Source: Phycomyces nitens (Eukaryota > Mucoromycota > Mucoromycetes > Mucorales > Phycomycetaceae). Taken from it: a stretch of DNA of 64,000 nt. The notes beneath the pieces were generated by a model. It ran no database searches. It was given only the letters and a program-made list of their open reading frames with translations, and had not been told where the DNA came from. The translations under genes were made by a program, and so were the position numbers. Positions 38,199-49,028 of this stretch are shown here, piece after piece. Positions within the stretch are counted from its first letter, which is position 1. Every line of letters starts with the position of its first letter. The DNA is taken from positions 1,302,001-1,366,000 of the forward strand of contig JAHRBC010000004.1 in assembly GCA_022702545.1 (NCBI GenBank), in the 5' to 3' direction.

Positions 38199-38771
38199 TT
38201 ATATCTTCTTTCCAGGTTTCGTATTGCCAATAAGAGATTTGTGAATATGGGGCAGAACACCACCACCAGAAATGGTTGCTTTGATGAGTGTGTCGAGTTC
38301 TTCGTCGCCTCGAATGGCCAGCTGTAAATGACGAGGTGTGATACGCTTGACCTTGAGGTCTTTTGTCGCATTTCCAGCCAATTCGAGTACTTCTGCTGTC
38401 AAATACTCTAAAATAGCAGCTGTGTATACTGCGGCCTTTGAGCCTACGCGAGCATTATTTCGGCTCTTGTCTTTGAGATAGCGATGAATACGGCCGACAG
38501 GGAACTAGAAGATAGATGGTCAGTTGTCTGGTTAATGTTTTGTTTTGTTTTGTTTTGATTACCTGAAGCCCTGATCTGGCAGATTGTGACATGATGGGTG
38601 CTCGATCTTTTTCTGTTCTAAGAGAACTGTCGTTGGAAATGTCTGCCTAAGTTGAATATTCGGTCTGTTAATAACTATGGCCGCATCATTCAAAAGGTAG
38701 ATAATATTATACTAGATTATCATGAGAGAATCATTACGGATTCAATAGATACACAAACAAGTTCCTACCAT
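38199..38771 (-). CDS. HTZ1: Histone variant H2A.Z
   Basis: Nucleosomal variant placed at promoters by SWR1. Exon 3 (38199-38504) encodes [49 protein letters not shown] and [15 protein letters not shown], which is diagnostic for H2A.Z over canonical H2A. Exon 2 (38563-38646) encodes SQSARSGLQ with its upstream tail. An ATG at 38769-38771 followed directly by a GTAGGA donor can be joined to an acceptor at 38647-38648. This gives [18 protein letters not shown] and a total of 130 codons, in phase and of normal length. In that model exon 1 contributes only the start codon, and the tail has a single lysine, whereas H2A.Z tails are usually lysine-rich. The alternative start, an in-frame ATG in exon 2 (MSQSARSG), would leave almost no tail. 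Confidence 0.9.
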
Positions 38772-39621
38772 TTTGTATCTTTTATTTTTCTTCTAGTATG
38801 ATTATCGATCTAGATTGTCCAGTAAAGATCTTGTCTTTGATAAGAGCAATAATGATTCTTTTTTTTAAAATAAATAAAATATAAAAAAAAAGGGAAAATC
38901 TTTAAACGCGACCAAGAGCTTTTTCATCCAACGCGTATATATCGACTGGTGTAACCAGATTTTTGCCAACTGCAATTGCTTATTTGTGAAGCCCTAATAT
39001 AGTGGAATACAAAGGTATGATTATGGCTGTAACCAAAAAAAAATTTAAACAAAAAAACACACACGGTGGCTATTCTGTGTATACTTTAAATATAGCCAGC
39101 CATTGTACCTTTTGGATCTGTTTATATATGTGTAATATATATATTTTTGGGTAATTTGAAACATTATAAGAATAAATGATTATTATTAAAAGAGAGAGAA
39201 GATGGCCAGTCTTTGGCGGAACTTTCATGATCCAAGTTTCATACCATTCTAGCGTACTAGAACCAGAGCAATTCAAAAAGCCCTGACATCTTTTATTGCT
39301 TGTGCTACAAAGAAGAAGAGAAAACAAGTGTTTGTATAGATTCAATCTGTATGACATTTTATCCCACTGTAATCCAAATTAAACTCTCTCAGCCTTGCAC
39401 ATTTGACAGCTCTCTGTAGTAATTAGACAAATGAGCCACTTTATGTTTGCATCTATTATTGTTAAATTTTAATTCTTTACCATACTTATTACTTTGCAGC
39501 TTGTATATATACAGACCAAGTTTAAACTCCGACACTATTGTCAAGGTTTTATGTGTTTAGCGCGTCCAAAGGAATCTCTTGTACGTCCCCACCACAATCC
39601 TTTTTTTTTATATTAGTCTTT
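38772..39621. other. Intergenic, nothing recognised
   Basis: An AT-rich spacer with long A/T runs and an AC run near 39058. A minus-strand ORF at 39070-39357 looks like chance. No supported feature. Confidence 0.4.
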
Positions 39622-40571
39622 ATGACCATTCTTCATCTAGTTGGATATGGCGCAATAGTCCTGGCCTTTTGCTTCTTTGTTCTGAGTTTAGGTAATAAGA
39701 ATTACAAGGGCCATTTACCGTTACTGATTTGATGTATATAAGCATGTGGACTTTATTATCTGGCAGAATTGGTAATTACTCTACAATGATCCTCAATCGA
39801 CCTAATCCCAGTCTCTAGGTTGAAGAATACACTGTATACACCAAAAAGGTCATCAAGGCAATGACAGTGGTAAGCAATCAAACCAAGCCAAATCAAATCA
39901 AGCACTGTTTGCCAATATCATTGTCAATATAGACTGTAGCAGCCATCCATGTCTTGCTCCTGTTCGATCGTCTTCCCTTTTTCCAAATTGCATTTTCATT
40001 GCTCTGCCATGGAGTCTATAGCATGAATCTCCAGACCTTTCCTTTTATCAACCTGACAAGTCTACCTTTCCTCAGCAGTTGCGGTAAGAAATAGACAACA
40101 TTGACCGAGGAATCTTACACTGACAATATATATATATATCTACAGTACTTGTGTTTGTGGATCATTTTGTGTGGTTTAGATACTTTACCTCTCACTACAG
40201 ACCTTTTATGGACATTGCTGCTTTCTTTGGTATCTGTGTCTGGCTCATACCTTTCACGTACTTTATTAGCCTTAGTGCAAACGACAACTCTCTTCCAATG
40301 TCTGGTAATAATTCATCAGCACCAAAGTTTGATCCAAATTTCTGACAGCCCGCAAAACCACATAGATCCTACTGCAGGTGATTACACACCACAAAACAAA
40401 AAGGGACTGTTTAAAACACTTCTTGGATACGTTGGCTTCAAAAGCCAGGATCCCGTCTTTCCTACCACCCAGACATTCGAGCCTGCCTACACTCCAGTTC
40501 CCAGCAGTGGCATGGCATCTGCCGTTCGTTCTCATTATATACCCAACATGCAGAACCGAAAGGCGCTTTAA
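39622..40571 (+). CDS. SVP26: SVP26/TEX261 family ER-Golgi cargo adaptor
   Basis: A small multi-pass protein of COPII vesicles that helps export mannosyltransferases from the ER. The start at 39622 gives MTILHLVGYGAIVLAFCFFV (TM1). Family blocks follow: GLYYLAELVEEY, HVLLLFDRLPFFQIAFSLL, LVFVDHFVWFRYF, and the ICVWLIPFTYFISL helix. Removing introns 39692-39742, 39772-39818, 39870-39932, 40084-40145 and 40305-40377 gives 217 aa, close to yeast Svp26 (about 228). If the last intron is retained, the frame stops early after NSSAPKFDPNF near 40345. Its GCAG acceptor restores a basic, polar cytosolic tail ending NMQNRKAL. Head-to-tail neighbour of H2A.Z without apparent functional link. Confidence 0.9.
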
Positions 40572-40749
40572 AGAATATCAAAAATCAAATAAATTTAAGG
40601 ATAAAGATATTTGGCAATTACATTTTCATCAGAGTTGCGATCATTGTGCTTTGTACAGGTTTATTCTAGTAAATGACGGTCGATGGCAAGTAAAGCCCTA
40701 TTTTCTTTTTTCTTTTTCTTTTTTTGTATATATATTATTGACGATGAAT

Positions 40750-41832
40750 TTACTTTTCTGGTGCTTCCTCATCCTCAGAACCCTCTTCCAAGTCCTCCAT
40801 ATCCTCATCTTCCATGTCAGAGGCCTCCATGCCAGCAAATTCATCACTGTCATCCTCCTCATCTTCTTCTTCATGCAGGCGAATGGCCTCTTGTGCCTTG
40901 GTCCGTGCTACCTTGTTGATATTGTCTGTAGCAGATACTCTAATTGGTCGCTCCAATTCATCCATGGGCAATTCGAGAACGTCGTCTTCATCCATAGATT
41001 CGCGTATTTCGTCAAGAACCTTTACTAGTTCACCAAAGTAAATGTCCATAATGTGGTATCTAATCGAATCTGGCTTTTTGCGGTCTGTGGGGCTAGAATA
41101 ATAAAGATCAATATAACAAAAAAAAATAGATGGTTATTATACAAGCCTTGCCAAATATCCCAATACTACTACTTACTGAAGAGGTCCTTCCAATAGCATA
41201 GTTGTATAGGCAACTACCAAATCCTCATCCCAGTCTTCCTGAGCAAGGAACTTGAAGGAATAGAAAATTACACGTCTGAAGAGCAAGTAAAACTTGTCGA
41301 GTCTATATAACAATCATCAATATATTTCTGCATTACTATTATTATTATTTTTTTAGTAAAGTTCAATCTGGGTAGCCCTTACCTGAGTCTGTCCAAACCG
41401 TACCATTCCTTGCAGTGCACCTCCCAGAATGCAGAAAGAAAGGGAATTGCATTGGATGCAGGCATCTCGAGAACAAGCGAACCGAGATCATTAGCCAGGG
41501 CCTGCTGGACCAAAGGCTTGTCGGACATCCAGAAGCCTAATTTAAATCCGGAGCTTAGTCTCAAGCTTCTACATTGCCATTAAAACATCAAGGATTTGAA
41601 ACTCACAGTAGAACAAACCCTTCCACAACTTTAGAAGATCTGTATGAGACAGCTCAGGGCCGGTAGACAAGAATGTTCTCAAGGATCGGACGGCTTTATC
41701 TCTGGTCTTCTTGTCTAGTGAAATTCCAAGTCAAAATTGCCCTTGCCCTTGCCAATCGACATTGCACATACCATTTGCTGCCAGGTGCTTTCCAAAGGGA
41801 AGCGCGAATTCTTGTGTGGCATGGTCCAACAT
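40750..41832 (-). CDS. RRP1: Ribosomal RNA-processing protein 1 (RRP1/NOP52)
   Basis: Nucleolar protein of 60S biogenesis. The start at 41832 gives [20 protein letters not shown]. Typical RRP1 blocks follow across exons: [68 protein letters not shown], and [16 protein letters not shown]. The C-terminus is a long run of Glu/Asp (about 35 of the last 55 residues), ending EEAPEK. Four or five short introns are present. It is divergently paired with the mL60 gene: the starts are 236 bp apart and probably share a promoter, which would couple cytosolic and mitochondrial ribosome production. Confidence 0.9.
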
Positions 41833-42068
41833 TATATGAGGTTTTCTTTTTTTTTTGTTTCTTAAAAAGGGAACAAAGCTAAAGCACCAAGTAGCTTTTT
41901 CACCAGAAAACTTGAGCAAAAGCCACGAGAGGATTGGCTGTCATGGTTCTTCTGCGAGGATTATCTCTCAGCCACCAGTCACACCAGCCCCCTCGTTGAA
42001 TGAAGGTGTAAAGTACAGGTGCTGTTTAGGTGCCTGCTTCAAAACCCTACAATTCTTAAATAATCTCC
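41833..42068. promoter_or_regulatory. Shared bidirectional promoter RRP1 / MRPL31
   Basis: The start codons of the two divergent ribosome-related genes are 236 bp apart, with no other gene between. The interval begins with a poly-T/A run and is otherwise mixed sequence. No specific factor site was identified; the call is positional. Confidence 0.45.
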
Positions 42069-42456
42069 ATGTTTGGCGCATTCCGAGCATCCTTTGTAGC
42101 CCAGGGTGGTCTTCTCTGGTAAATTAGATTGCCATGTCGCGAAAATCACCCCATTGTCTCAATGTTATTTACGCTTAACAATTTAAAGGAAGAACCCTTT
42201 CCGCATGTCAACCACTCGCAAGGCCAATGTTCGCAAGAGATTGAGAGATGTCGATCAGGTCATCGCCACTGTTGCTGAGTCTGGTGTGCGTTGCAAGGCT
42301 TTGGACGAGGCCCTTGCTTTGCCAAAGGAGTGCGAAATGAGCCCCAGAGACAAATATACCGTCTTTAGCCGCACTGCTGCTGGTCACCGCAAGTCTCTCC
42401 ACAAGGTCCCCAAATTCACCAAGAAGACCGTTCGTACCAGCCCTCCTGGTTTCTAG
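42069..42456 (+). CDS. MRPL31: Mitochondrial large-subunit ribosomal protein mL60 (MRPL31)
   Basis: A fungal-specific mitoribosomal protein. Exon 1 (42069-42118) encodes MFGAFRASFVAQGGLLWK up to the split tryptophan. Exon 2 (42189-42456) continues NPFRMSTTRKANVRKRLRDV to a TAG at 42454-42456. The 70-nt intron is in phase and the total is 105 aa. The PFRMSTTRKANxRKRL junction across the splice is the family hallmark, so the internal ATG at 42205 is not the start. The product is strongly basic, as expected. Divergent from RRP1. Confidence 0.92.
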
Positions 42457-42654
42457 ATCACCCCCCAACAACAACAACAAAAAAAGAAAACAAACAACCC
42501 TTTACTTTTTTTTTTTTAAGAATGACGATGCCCCATGTCGATATCTGTATATACATAGAGCAATACATCTTAGTCTATCTCGCTCCAATATTATTACTAT
42601 TTGTCTGAAAGAAGCGGTGGATATATTTAGACATGTTGGTTTAATTATATGGAG

Positions 42655-43830
42655 TTACTTTTTCTTGTGTTTTCCCTTTGATTTTCCATGTTCAGGATGC
42701 TTGTCGTCTTTAATGTGTCCAAAGTCTTCAAGAGCCTTGCGGGCACAATTATTGATGTCTTTGAAACGATCGGCACCCAACATGATTCCTAAATTGACAC
42801 TAGAGTAAATAAACAGATTTCGAATTCTTGGAGCCATTAAACTCACCTCCAAACCATCTGCTCACCACAACAACTGCATGCTGCACGTCAAGGATCTGCA
42901 ATAAATGCATAAGTCGCCCTAGAATGCAGGGTATTAATGATAAAGCACTCATTCATTTGTCAAAATAACAAGCACTCACCACCTGCAGCCGTTTCTCCGT
43001 CATCGTCATTATCCTGGAGAACCCGGCCATCGTCCAGTACAATCCGATACGCCATGATATTGTGTGTTGCCTTTGCGATTTTTTTGTTTTCCAATAGTTT
43101 TGATACAACTGCTCTGACTTGGCTTGCATTATAAACCGTGGCTACATGGGCAACAAATACGGATTTTCGGTCTACAAGAGGCTCTATACTGGACTGGATC
43201 TCAGGTACAGGTTCGGTACTGGCCAATAATCCTGACTGACATGACCTTACAGTCGGTCTATCCATATCATTTGTTGCCTTTAAAAGCGCCCAATTGTCAA
43301 TTAAATCACGAAATAGACTAATATAAACCAACAACAACAAAAATCACCTCTTCTTCCTCTGATTCTTCCTCCTTTTCTGATTCTCTATCAAGCGTAACAT
43401 GTGTATCATTCAGTGTATCGGAAAGTTTATTCATATCTTGTGAATCATTCAGAGATTTGGATTCCAAATATTCACGCAACCAACTCGTCCATTCAAACAG
43501 GACCACTTGTCCAGGTTGAAAAAGGTCCTTGAATCCTCTATTGATATCATTCACCATTGACTGATCCACCTTCATTTGTCCAAAATAAACCGAGCAAATC
43601 TCATAAAATGGCATGTCAGTGCGTGGATAAGATGGAGGCAAAAAGAATCGGACGACAAACACCCGTGGTGATTTCAAATCGACTTGATGCTCATCGAGAT
43701 TAAGGGTGTAGATAAAGGCGTTGTCTGGAGACTGTTGGTCTTTTTGAAACACCTCGGGGCCAAAGATGGCCTCGAGTGCCAAGACTTCCTCATTCTGCTC
43801 TTCTCTGTCTTGGTCTTCTGAAAGAGACAT
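42655..43830 (-). CDS. YIH1: YIH1/IMPACT translation regulator (RWD plus UPF0029 domains)
   Basis: Binds Gcn1 and restrains activation of the eIF2alpha kinase Gcn2. The N-terminal RWD domain starts MSLSEDQDREEQNEEVLALE and contains FFLPPSYPRTDMPFYEI with the usual YP-x-P-P-like turn. A very acidic linker (EKEEESEEEE) follows. The C-terminal ancient domain has DRKSVFVAHVATV, ATHNIMAYRI, DNDDDGETAAGGRL and HAVVVVSRWFGGVNLGIM, ending in a lysine-rich tail (GKSKGKHKKK). Two to three introns. Domain order and motifs leave little doubt. Confidence 0.93.
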
Positions 43831-44561
43831 GGTAAGATTGAGAGTTACGCAAGGAATTCAACCCAAATTCCTCTCTTTTTTCGTTACTCTTTTGGAATAA
43901 AAAGTCACTTGTGACCTTTGTAGGTTTTCCAGAGTTGTGCTATCGATAATTCGCCTTGCTTCAAATAACTTGTGGGATTGGGTTATATGGAGAATACGGG
44001 TATCATTGGTTCAAGGTCGTCTTTGAAAGCATATATATATATATATGCATGGGGGTTACTCTAGAGTCGTCGATAGGTTTGCCAATTGATACTTTTTTGT
44101 TTTCTGGGGCACAAAAAAGACTTTAGCTTTTTTAGATGTTTAATATTCAATTCCCATGGCATTGTCAAATATACAATACAATACCCTCGTTATTTTCAAC
44201 CAAACCCAATGCATATCTATTCATTATTTTTCCACATTAAACATATTTTCAGCCCATTGTTTCTTCTTTATTACCCAAGAAAAAAAAAGAGATCTTTTAG
44301 CAATCAGATATTCCAAATGCCAATTGGTACAAACTTTGGTATTTTAGAGATCTTTTTAAAAAGGATGTCTAGCTCTACTACTTTGCTAGAGACCACCAAG
44401 ACCAGCCCTATATGATATAAAAAACCCCAAGTAAATGTACTCGACAAGCCACATTTTTTGTGACATCACATCCTCAAGACAGTCGCACCTCTTTTTCTTT
44501 GCAGGGCCCGCTTTCTCAACTCACCGGCGACGCACAAACTCGACTACAAAATACTTGGAGG
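43831..44561. other. Divergent intergenic region YIH1 / mitochondrial uS7
   Basis: Between divergent start codons. Contains a (TA)n tract at about 44031-44046. A 109-codon plus-strand ORF at 44086-44415 lacks recognisable content and is not called. Confidence 0.4.
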
Positions 44562-45194
44562 ATGGCAAGCATGTGGAATTCGATGCGCCAAAATGGCCTC
44601 AACGTACTTAGAACTGCTACAAAAGTCCAGGCCACAGCTCGCCCTGCACAATGGACACGTCTCATGACCGCAGAAGCCCATGTCGAGCCTACTCCGGCCT
44701 CTGTCGCACCACCCACACCTACCCCACAACCAGCAGCCAAGGCTGAAGAGTTTAATGCCAATGTCATTTCCAAGGACCCTCTTGTCAGCCAGCTCGTCAA
44801 CACTCTGATGCGTGATGGAAAAAAGGCTAGAGCCCAGCGTGTTATCCTCGACAGCATGAAGCATCTCCAGAAAAAGACCGACTCAGCCGACCCCTATTCA
44901 GTCTTGGCCGAGGCTATCGAATCTGCCTCACCTCTTTTGAAGATCACCTCGACAAAGAAGGGATCCAAGGTAGCATATGTGCCTACCCCATTAAGAGAAC
45001 GCCAGCGCCGTCGCCGTGCTATTGTGTGGATTATCGATGCTGCTGCCAAGCGTGGTGAAAAGACATTTGAAGAAAAGTTTGCTGCTGAGATCTATGATGT
45101 GTCTGTGGGTGTGAGTGCTGTTTTGCAAAAGAAGAACCAGCTCCACAAACAGGCACTGGCTAACCGTGCCAATGCACAGGTTGCCTATAACTAA
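44562..45194 (+). CDS. RSM7: Mitochondrial small-subunit ribosomal protein uS7m
   Basis: Intronless, 210 aa. The first in-frame ATG at 44562 gives MASMWNSMRQNGLNVLRTAT, a basic mitochondrial presequence, followed by a Pro/Ala-rich linker (PTPTPQPAAK). The uS7 fold then runs through DPLVSQLVNTLMRDGKKARA, ILDSMKHLQKK, VLAEAIESASPLLKI, VPTPLRERQRRRRAIVWIID, and KFAAEIYDVSVGVSAVLQKK. An upstream extension of the same frame has no ATG. Binds the 3' major domain of mitochondrial small-subunit rRNA. Confidence 0.93.
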   Translation: MASMWNSMRQNGLNVLRTATKVQATARPAQWTRLMTAEAHVEPTPASVAPPTPTPQPAAKAEEFNANVISKDPLVSQLVNTLMRDGKKARAQRVILDSMKHLQKKTDSADPYSVLAEAIESASPLLKITSTKKGSKVAYVPTPLRERQRRRRAIVWIIDAAAKRGEKTFEEKFAAEIYDVSVGVSAVLQKKNQLHKQALANRANAQVAYN

Positions 45195-45636
45195 GGGGAA
45201 GAAAAGAGAGTAAATTATAGTATATATACATAAATATAAATATAAAAAAGAAAAGAAAAGAAAAAGTTGTTGTTTCTCTGTAATAAAGGCCAAATGCGAT
45301 AGACTCGAGAGACTTTATGTTATTGATGTCTATTAGAGAATGGCAAACTGTGCCTGATTACTCTTTTGAAGTATCCAAAATCTGATTCTTGGGATTCAAT
45401 GACTTCTTTTGCTGACTTTTAAACAAATTCATGTCCGCTTGAATATTCAAAGTCTCCCACCATCATATTTGTAATAAGACTCAAAGCATTGGTCAGAAGT
45501 TGATTTATTCAATGTGTGAATATTTGTATTGAAAAAAATATATCATCTCATTAAATTGAAACCCTTTTACTTCATCTTTTTCTTCTTCTTCTTCTTTTAC
45601 TACTACTCTTTCTCATCTCTCTAAGACTACAAAACA
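45195..45636. other. Intergenic region upstream of the metallothionein
   Basis: An AT-rich spacer with a TTC run (about 45578-45597) just before the metallothionein gene and an AAAATATAT run near 45534. No copper-responsive element could be identified with confidence. Confidence 0.4.
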
Positions 45637-45796
45637 ATGGAATCCAGTGAAGGAAAATGCGGCGGGTAAGTTGGGATTCCAGGGAAAGAAGATGAGACTG
45701 ACGATCGCCTGTGTTTGTGCCAGTTCGTGTTGCGGTGGTTCTTCTCCCTGCGCCTGTACTACTTGTTCATGCCCTGCCTGCAAAGCTAAATTATAA
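45637..45796 (+). CDS. Small metallothionein
   Basis: Two exons, 45637-45665 and 45724-45796, with a 58-nt GTAAGT...CCAG intron, encode 33 residues. Eight are cysteine: one near residue 8, then CC, CAC, CSC and a last single C (SPCACTTCSCPACKAKL). There is no aromatic residue or histidine. This is the composition and spacing of fungal copper/cadmium metallothioneins, which chelate metal through cysteine clusters in the cytosol. The intron splits the first cysteine-rich codon run (GGC GG/T). A CT-rich leader precedes the ATG. It is far below the usual ORF length cut-off and easily missed. The family call rests on composition and the C-x-C repeats. Confidence 0.75.
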
Positions 45797-46209
45797 ATCA
45801 ACCAAATTCTGTCTGGATGGCTTGCAAGAAAAAACAAGAATACAATACAATACAAAAAAAAACAAAAAACAAGTTTGGAGGACGTTGTACAGAATCTCTA
45901 GAATCGAACCAAGAATAGCCTCGAATCATCAAAGCGAGAATAAATGTTACTTTTAAGAAAGGAAAGGAAAGGGAAAAAAAAAGGTTTATTGTACTGTTGA
46001 CAAGCACTTGTATACATGTGTATATACATTTGTACCCTGTAGTGTGTATTTTTGAATGGTACAAAATAAAAATAAAAGAAAAGGGCTGGAATATAAGCAG
46101 TAATAGTAATAGTAATAATAATAGAATAGTAATAATAATAAAACAATAACAACAAGAAACTGGAATAATGTATAAATATATAAAAACAGAACAGTGCAGT
46201 GCAGTCTCT
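45797..46209. other. Intergenic with low-complexity repeats
   Basis: Contains AACAA-type runs near 45855, a GGAAA-rich run near 45958-45980 and a (TAA/TAG)n microsatellite at about 46098-46145. No gene visible. Confidence 0.45.
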
Positions 46210-48668
46210 CTACTGAGCCTGGTCCCCATACCCAGCCGACTTTCGAAACGATGCACCTTTGAACTTGACAAGTGCATAGAATCCCATGCCAATATAATTC
46301 AGAGCAGCCAGAATGACAGAAAGGTAGCCAGCCCCGATAGAAGAAACGATGGGCTTGGCTATCAGACTCAATATACAGGCCATCAATAGACGAACAAGAT
46401 TCGAACAGGCTGTGACGGATGCACCTTTACCGGGAATAGCGTCGACCAAATATGCTGATCCAGATGCGTATACTTATATAATATGGAAAAATCAGAACAA
46501 TTCTTGTCATTAGGATTCATCGACAGTAATTGAGCAATCTGTTTAGCTATCCAAAATATACCTTGACTCATTCCAAAACACACGATACTGAAGCCAATGA
46601 TTGGTCCCCACACACTAATGCTTGGGCTTGTACACCATCCAAAGATCAAGACTCCCAAAGGCACACAAAAGAACCCTCCTGGCCTAAAAAAAGAATATTC
46701 AGAAAACAACTAGAGTTAGAAGATTACAAGGTTTTGTATGTTATTTAGCCTTAAATTACCATGCATTAAGAGTAAGCCGGTCTTCCTTGACCGATAAGCC
46801 TCCTCTTTTATCGCGTGCCCGTCTTAAAAATAGATCCGAAAGCCTTCCAGACACAATGGCTCCAAGGACATTGCCGATACCAGCCCCAAGGAAACTTAGA
46901 CCTAGTGATAGATTGATATAGTGAGTTTTTTTTTGTGTGTGGGAGATATAGAATTGGTGGCTAGCAACAAATTTACCTGTCTGCCACGACTCAAAGTGAT
47001 AATATTCATCATACAAGTCAGGGATGATTGTTTCAATTGTAAACATTGTACCAAAGCAAAAGCCTGTCTGTAATGCAATCAGCCAGACAAATGTGTGTCG
47101 AAGTAATGCAATGCTCTGGATAGGATTCATTCTGCCCTGGGGTGGCGGTTCTTGTATGTATTCATCGTCACTATCATCACTTTCTACTTCATTACTCGCC
47201 ACACCAGATGAACCCCCGTCTTCTTCATCCCTGGTGGCAACATCCAAGGGGTGCAGGGGGGGTTGCTTCTTTATTGGAAGCCCATTGTCCCACACGTGGT
47301 CAATACGATAGGTCTCTGGCAAGAATAGAAGCAAGAAGCAAAACAGAAATACACCATAGCCTGCACAGAACCAGAAAGTGGCGCGCCAGCCCATCGCACT
47401 CACAATACCACCTCCGATAATAGGACCTGTCAGAATATCAACTTTAGCTTACTAGTCTACAAGTCCCACAAGTCCATTATATTTACGCACCAACCAATGG
47501 GCCTAGGAATTGTCCTACAAACAAGACACTAAAGGCAGAGCCACGCTCGGTAATTTCCCAACAGTCTGCTACTGTGCCTATAGGAAGAAGAAGAGAAAAA
47601 AAAGAATGTTGAGGATTTGCAAGATTACGTTTTGTTGGATTCTATATAACTTTACCTGCACCAACAGACATGGTTACTATGATAACATTGATGATGATTA
47701 GTAAAATTGGATTTATCGATTGCATCCCAACTGCAGAATAATACACAAGCTGCGCAGTGGGAATCTCTCAATTGTGTGTTTGTTTTGTACCTGATGTGCC
47801 TACCGATTGAATACATCGTAGAACGACAAGAACCCAAACATTTGGTGATAGACCACAGCCCAATGTTGCTCCAATAAACAGCAGTAGAGATGTAAGGTAG
47901 AGAAATCTAAGGGCCAATGTTGGTAAATATTATTTATATAAATATATATACAAAATATACAACTTACCGACGGATATGATAAAAGTCTGACATTGACGCC
48001 CATATGATAGGCTATATAAAATGCACCAGCAACAGCAACAAAAAAAGTTTAAATATTCATTTCAAAATAAAGCTGCAGTGTACAGCAGCAATTATTTCCT
48101 TTTGGGTTTGTGCATAAAGATGAGTTTTGAGAGCAACTTACACCAATGCCACCAAACAAGATGAAGAGAGAAGTCGTCAGTGCAACAGATATCTCGCTAG
48201 CCTCAAGATCCTCTTGGATACTTGGCAGACCAGGCAGCTATGATTTCAAATAACTAGATTAGTAAGTCGAATGATAAGGGTGGTGATAAAGAGTCTCACA
48301 TAAACTGTGGAACAGAAACCATTCAGCGACGATCCAAGCGCCAAACAAGCAAGAATCCACCGCTTCTTTCCTGGTGGATAGAGCCGTGGATCGTGCTTGA
48401 CTGGTGGTTTGAATGCCATGCGTTTTCGAATGATGTAGGCCGCTCTCTGCCAGAATGTGCGACGTGTGGAGCGTGTGGAGCGTGTGGAACGTGTGGAGCG
48501 TGTTCTTAGTGGCAAAGGCTGGTCAAACCCAGACAGACTATTCGATACATGCTTTCCGAGCTGAGATGGTCCATGCGGAAGAGGTTTGTTGGTCTTTTCG
48601 TTGGTGGGGTCTATGGAGACAAGAGTAGAATCGCTTTTGGAAGCTGAAGGCGTCCTATCTTCAAACAT
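46210..48668 (-). CDS. MFS transporter, DHA1 drug:H+ antiporter type
   Basis: Twelve-helix plasma-membrane transporter. The N-terminal cytosolic tail (about 110 residues) is Ser/Lys/Pro-rich and includes the repeat RSTRSTRSTRSTRR. The first helix region is RWILACLALGSSLNGFCSTV, followed by LPGLPSIQEDLE, PIIWASMSDFYHIRR and the fourth-helix region VLVVLRCIQSVG. The DHA1 motif C appears as LFVGQFLGPLVGPIIGGG. A central loop of about 60 residues is acidic and polar. The later helices include GAGIGNVLGAIVSGRLSD and VYASGSAYLVDAIPGKGAS. It belongs to the polyamine/drug (Qdr/Flr-like) group; the substrate is unknown. Several short introns. Confidence 0.88.
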
Positions 48669-48993
48669 ATTTGAATAAAAAACAGAACAGACGAAAAGAA
48701 ATGTAATGAAATGAAATGAAAATCAAAGAATAAAGGTTGTCTATAATCCTTTTTATCCAGCAAAATGACAGGGAAAATAAAAGGTATGCTTTCTATTTAT
48801 ACGTGGCCATACTACGTTTATTAAAATAGAATCCAATAAGAAAACATCATGGCCCTGAAGTTTTAGAATAAATGATAAGCGCAGCTACTGCAGTATTAGA
48901 CGTGCTTCAAGCCAGTTGACGGAATAAGCACTCGGTGAGGACCGATGTCAACCACAGGCAGTACTTTTTGGCATCTATATTCAGCCACGCCAA

Positions 48994-49028
<35 letters not shown>

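Noticed and set aside
40305..40345. SVP26 ending at a stop after NSSAPKFDPNF
   Set aside because: Removing the intron with the GCAG acceptor at 40376-40377 gives a complete C-terminal tail and normal length; intron retention is possible but secondary.
42205..42456. Internal ATG as start of the mL60 gene
   Set aside because: The spliced upstream exon restores the family's conserved N-terminus through the PFRMSTTRKAN junction.
44086..44415. A 109-codon plus-strand ORF upstream of uS7m
   Set aside because: Composition follows the AT-rich spacer (Phe/Ile/Lys/Tyr-rich), with no domain, no splice support and a low-complexity run inside.
45890..45985. A tRNA-like GGTTCGATTCT box on the minus strand
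   Set aside because: No A box, anticodon arm or acceptor stem could be matched at the proper distance.
45898..46292. Long minus-strand ORFs rich in Leu/Ile/Tyr near the transporter 3' end
   Set aside because: They arise from trinucleotide repeats and poly-A tracts; low complexity.
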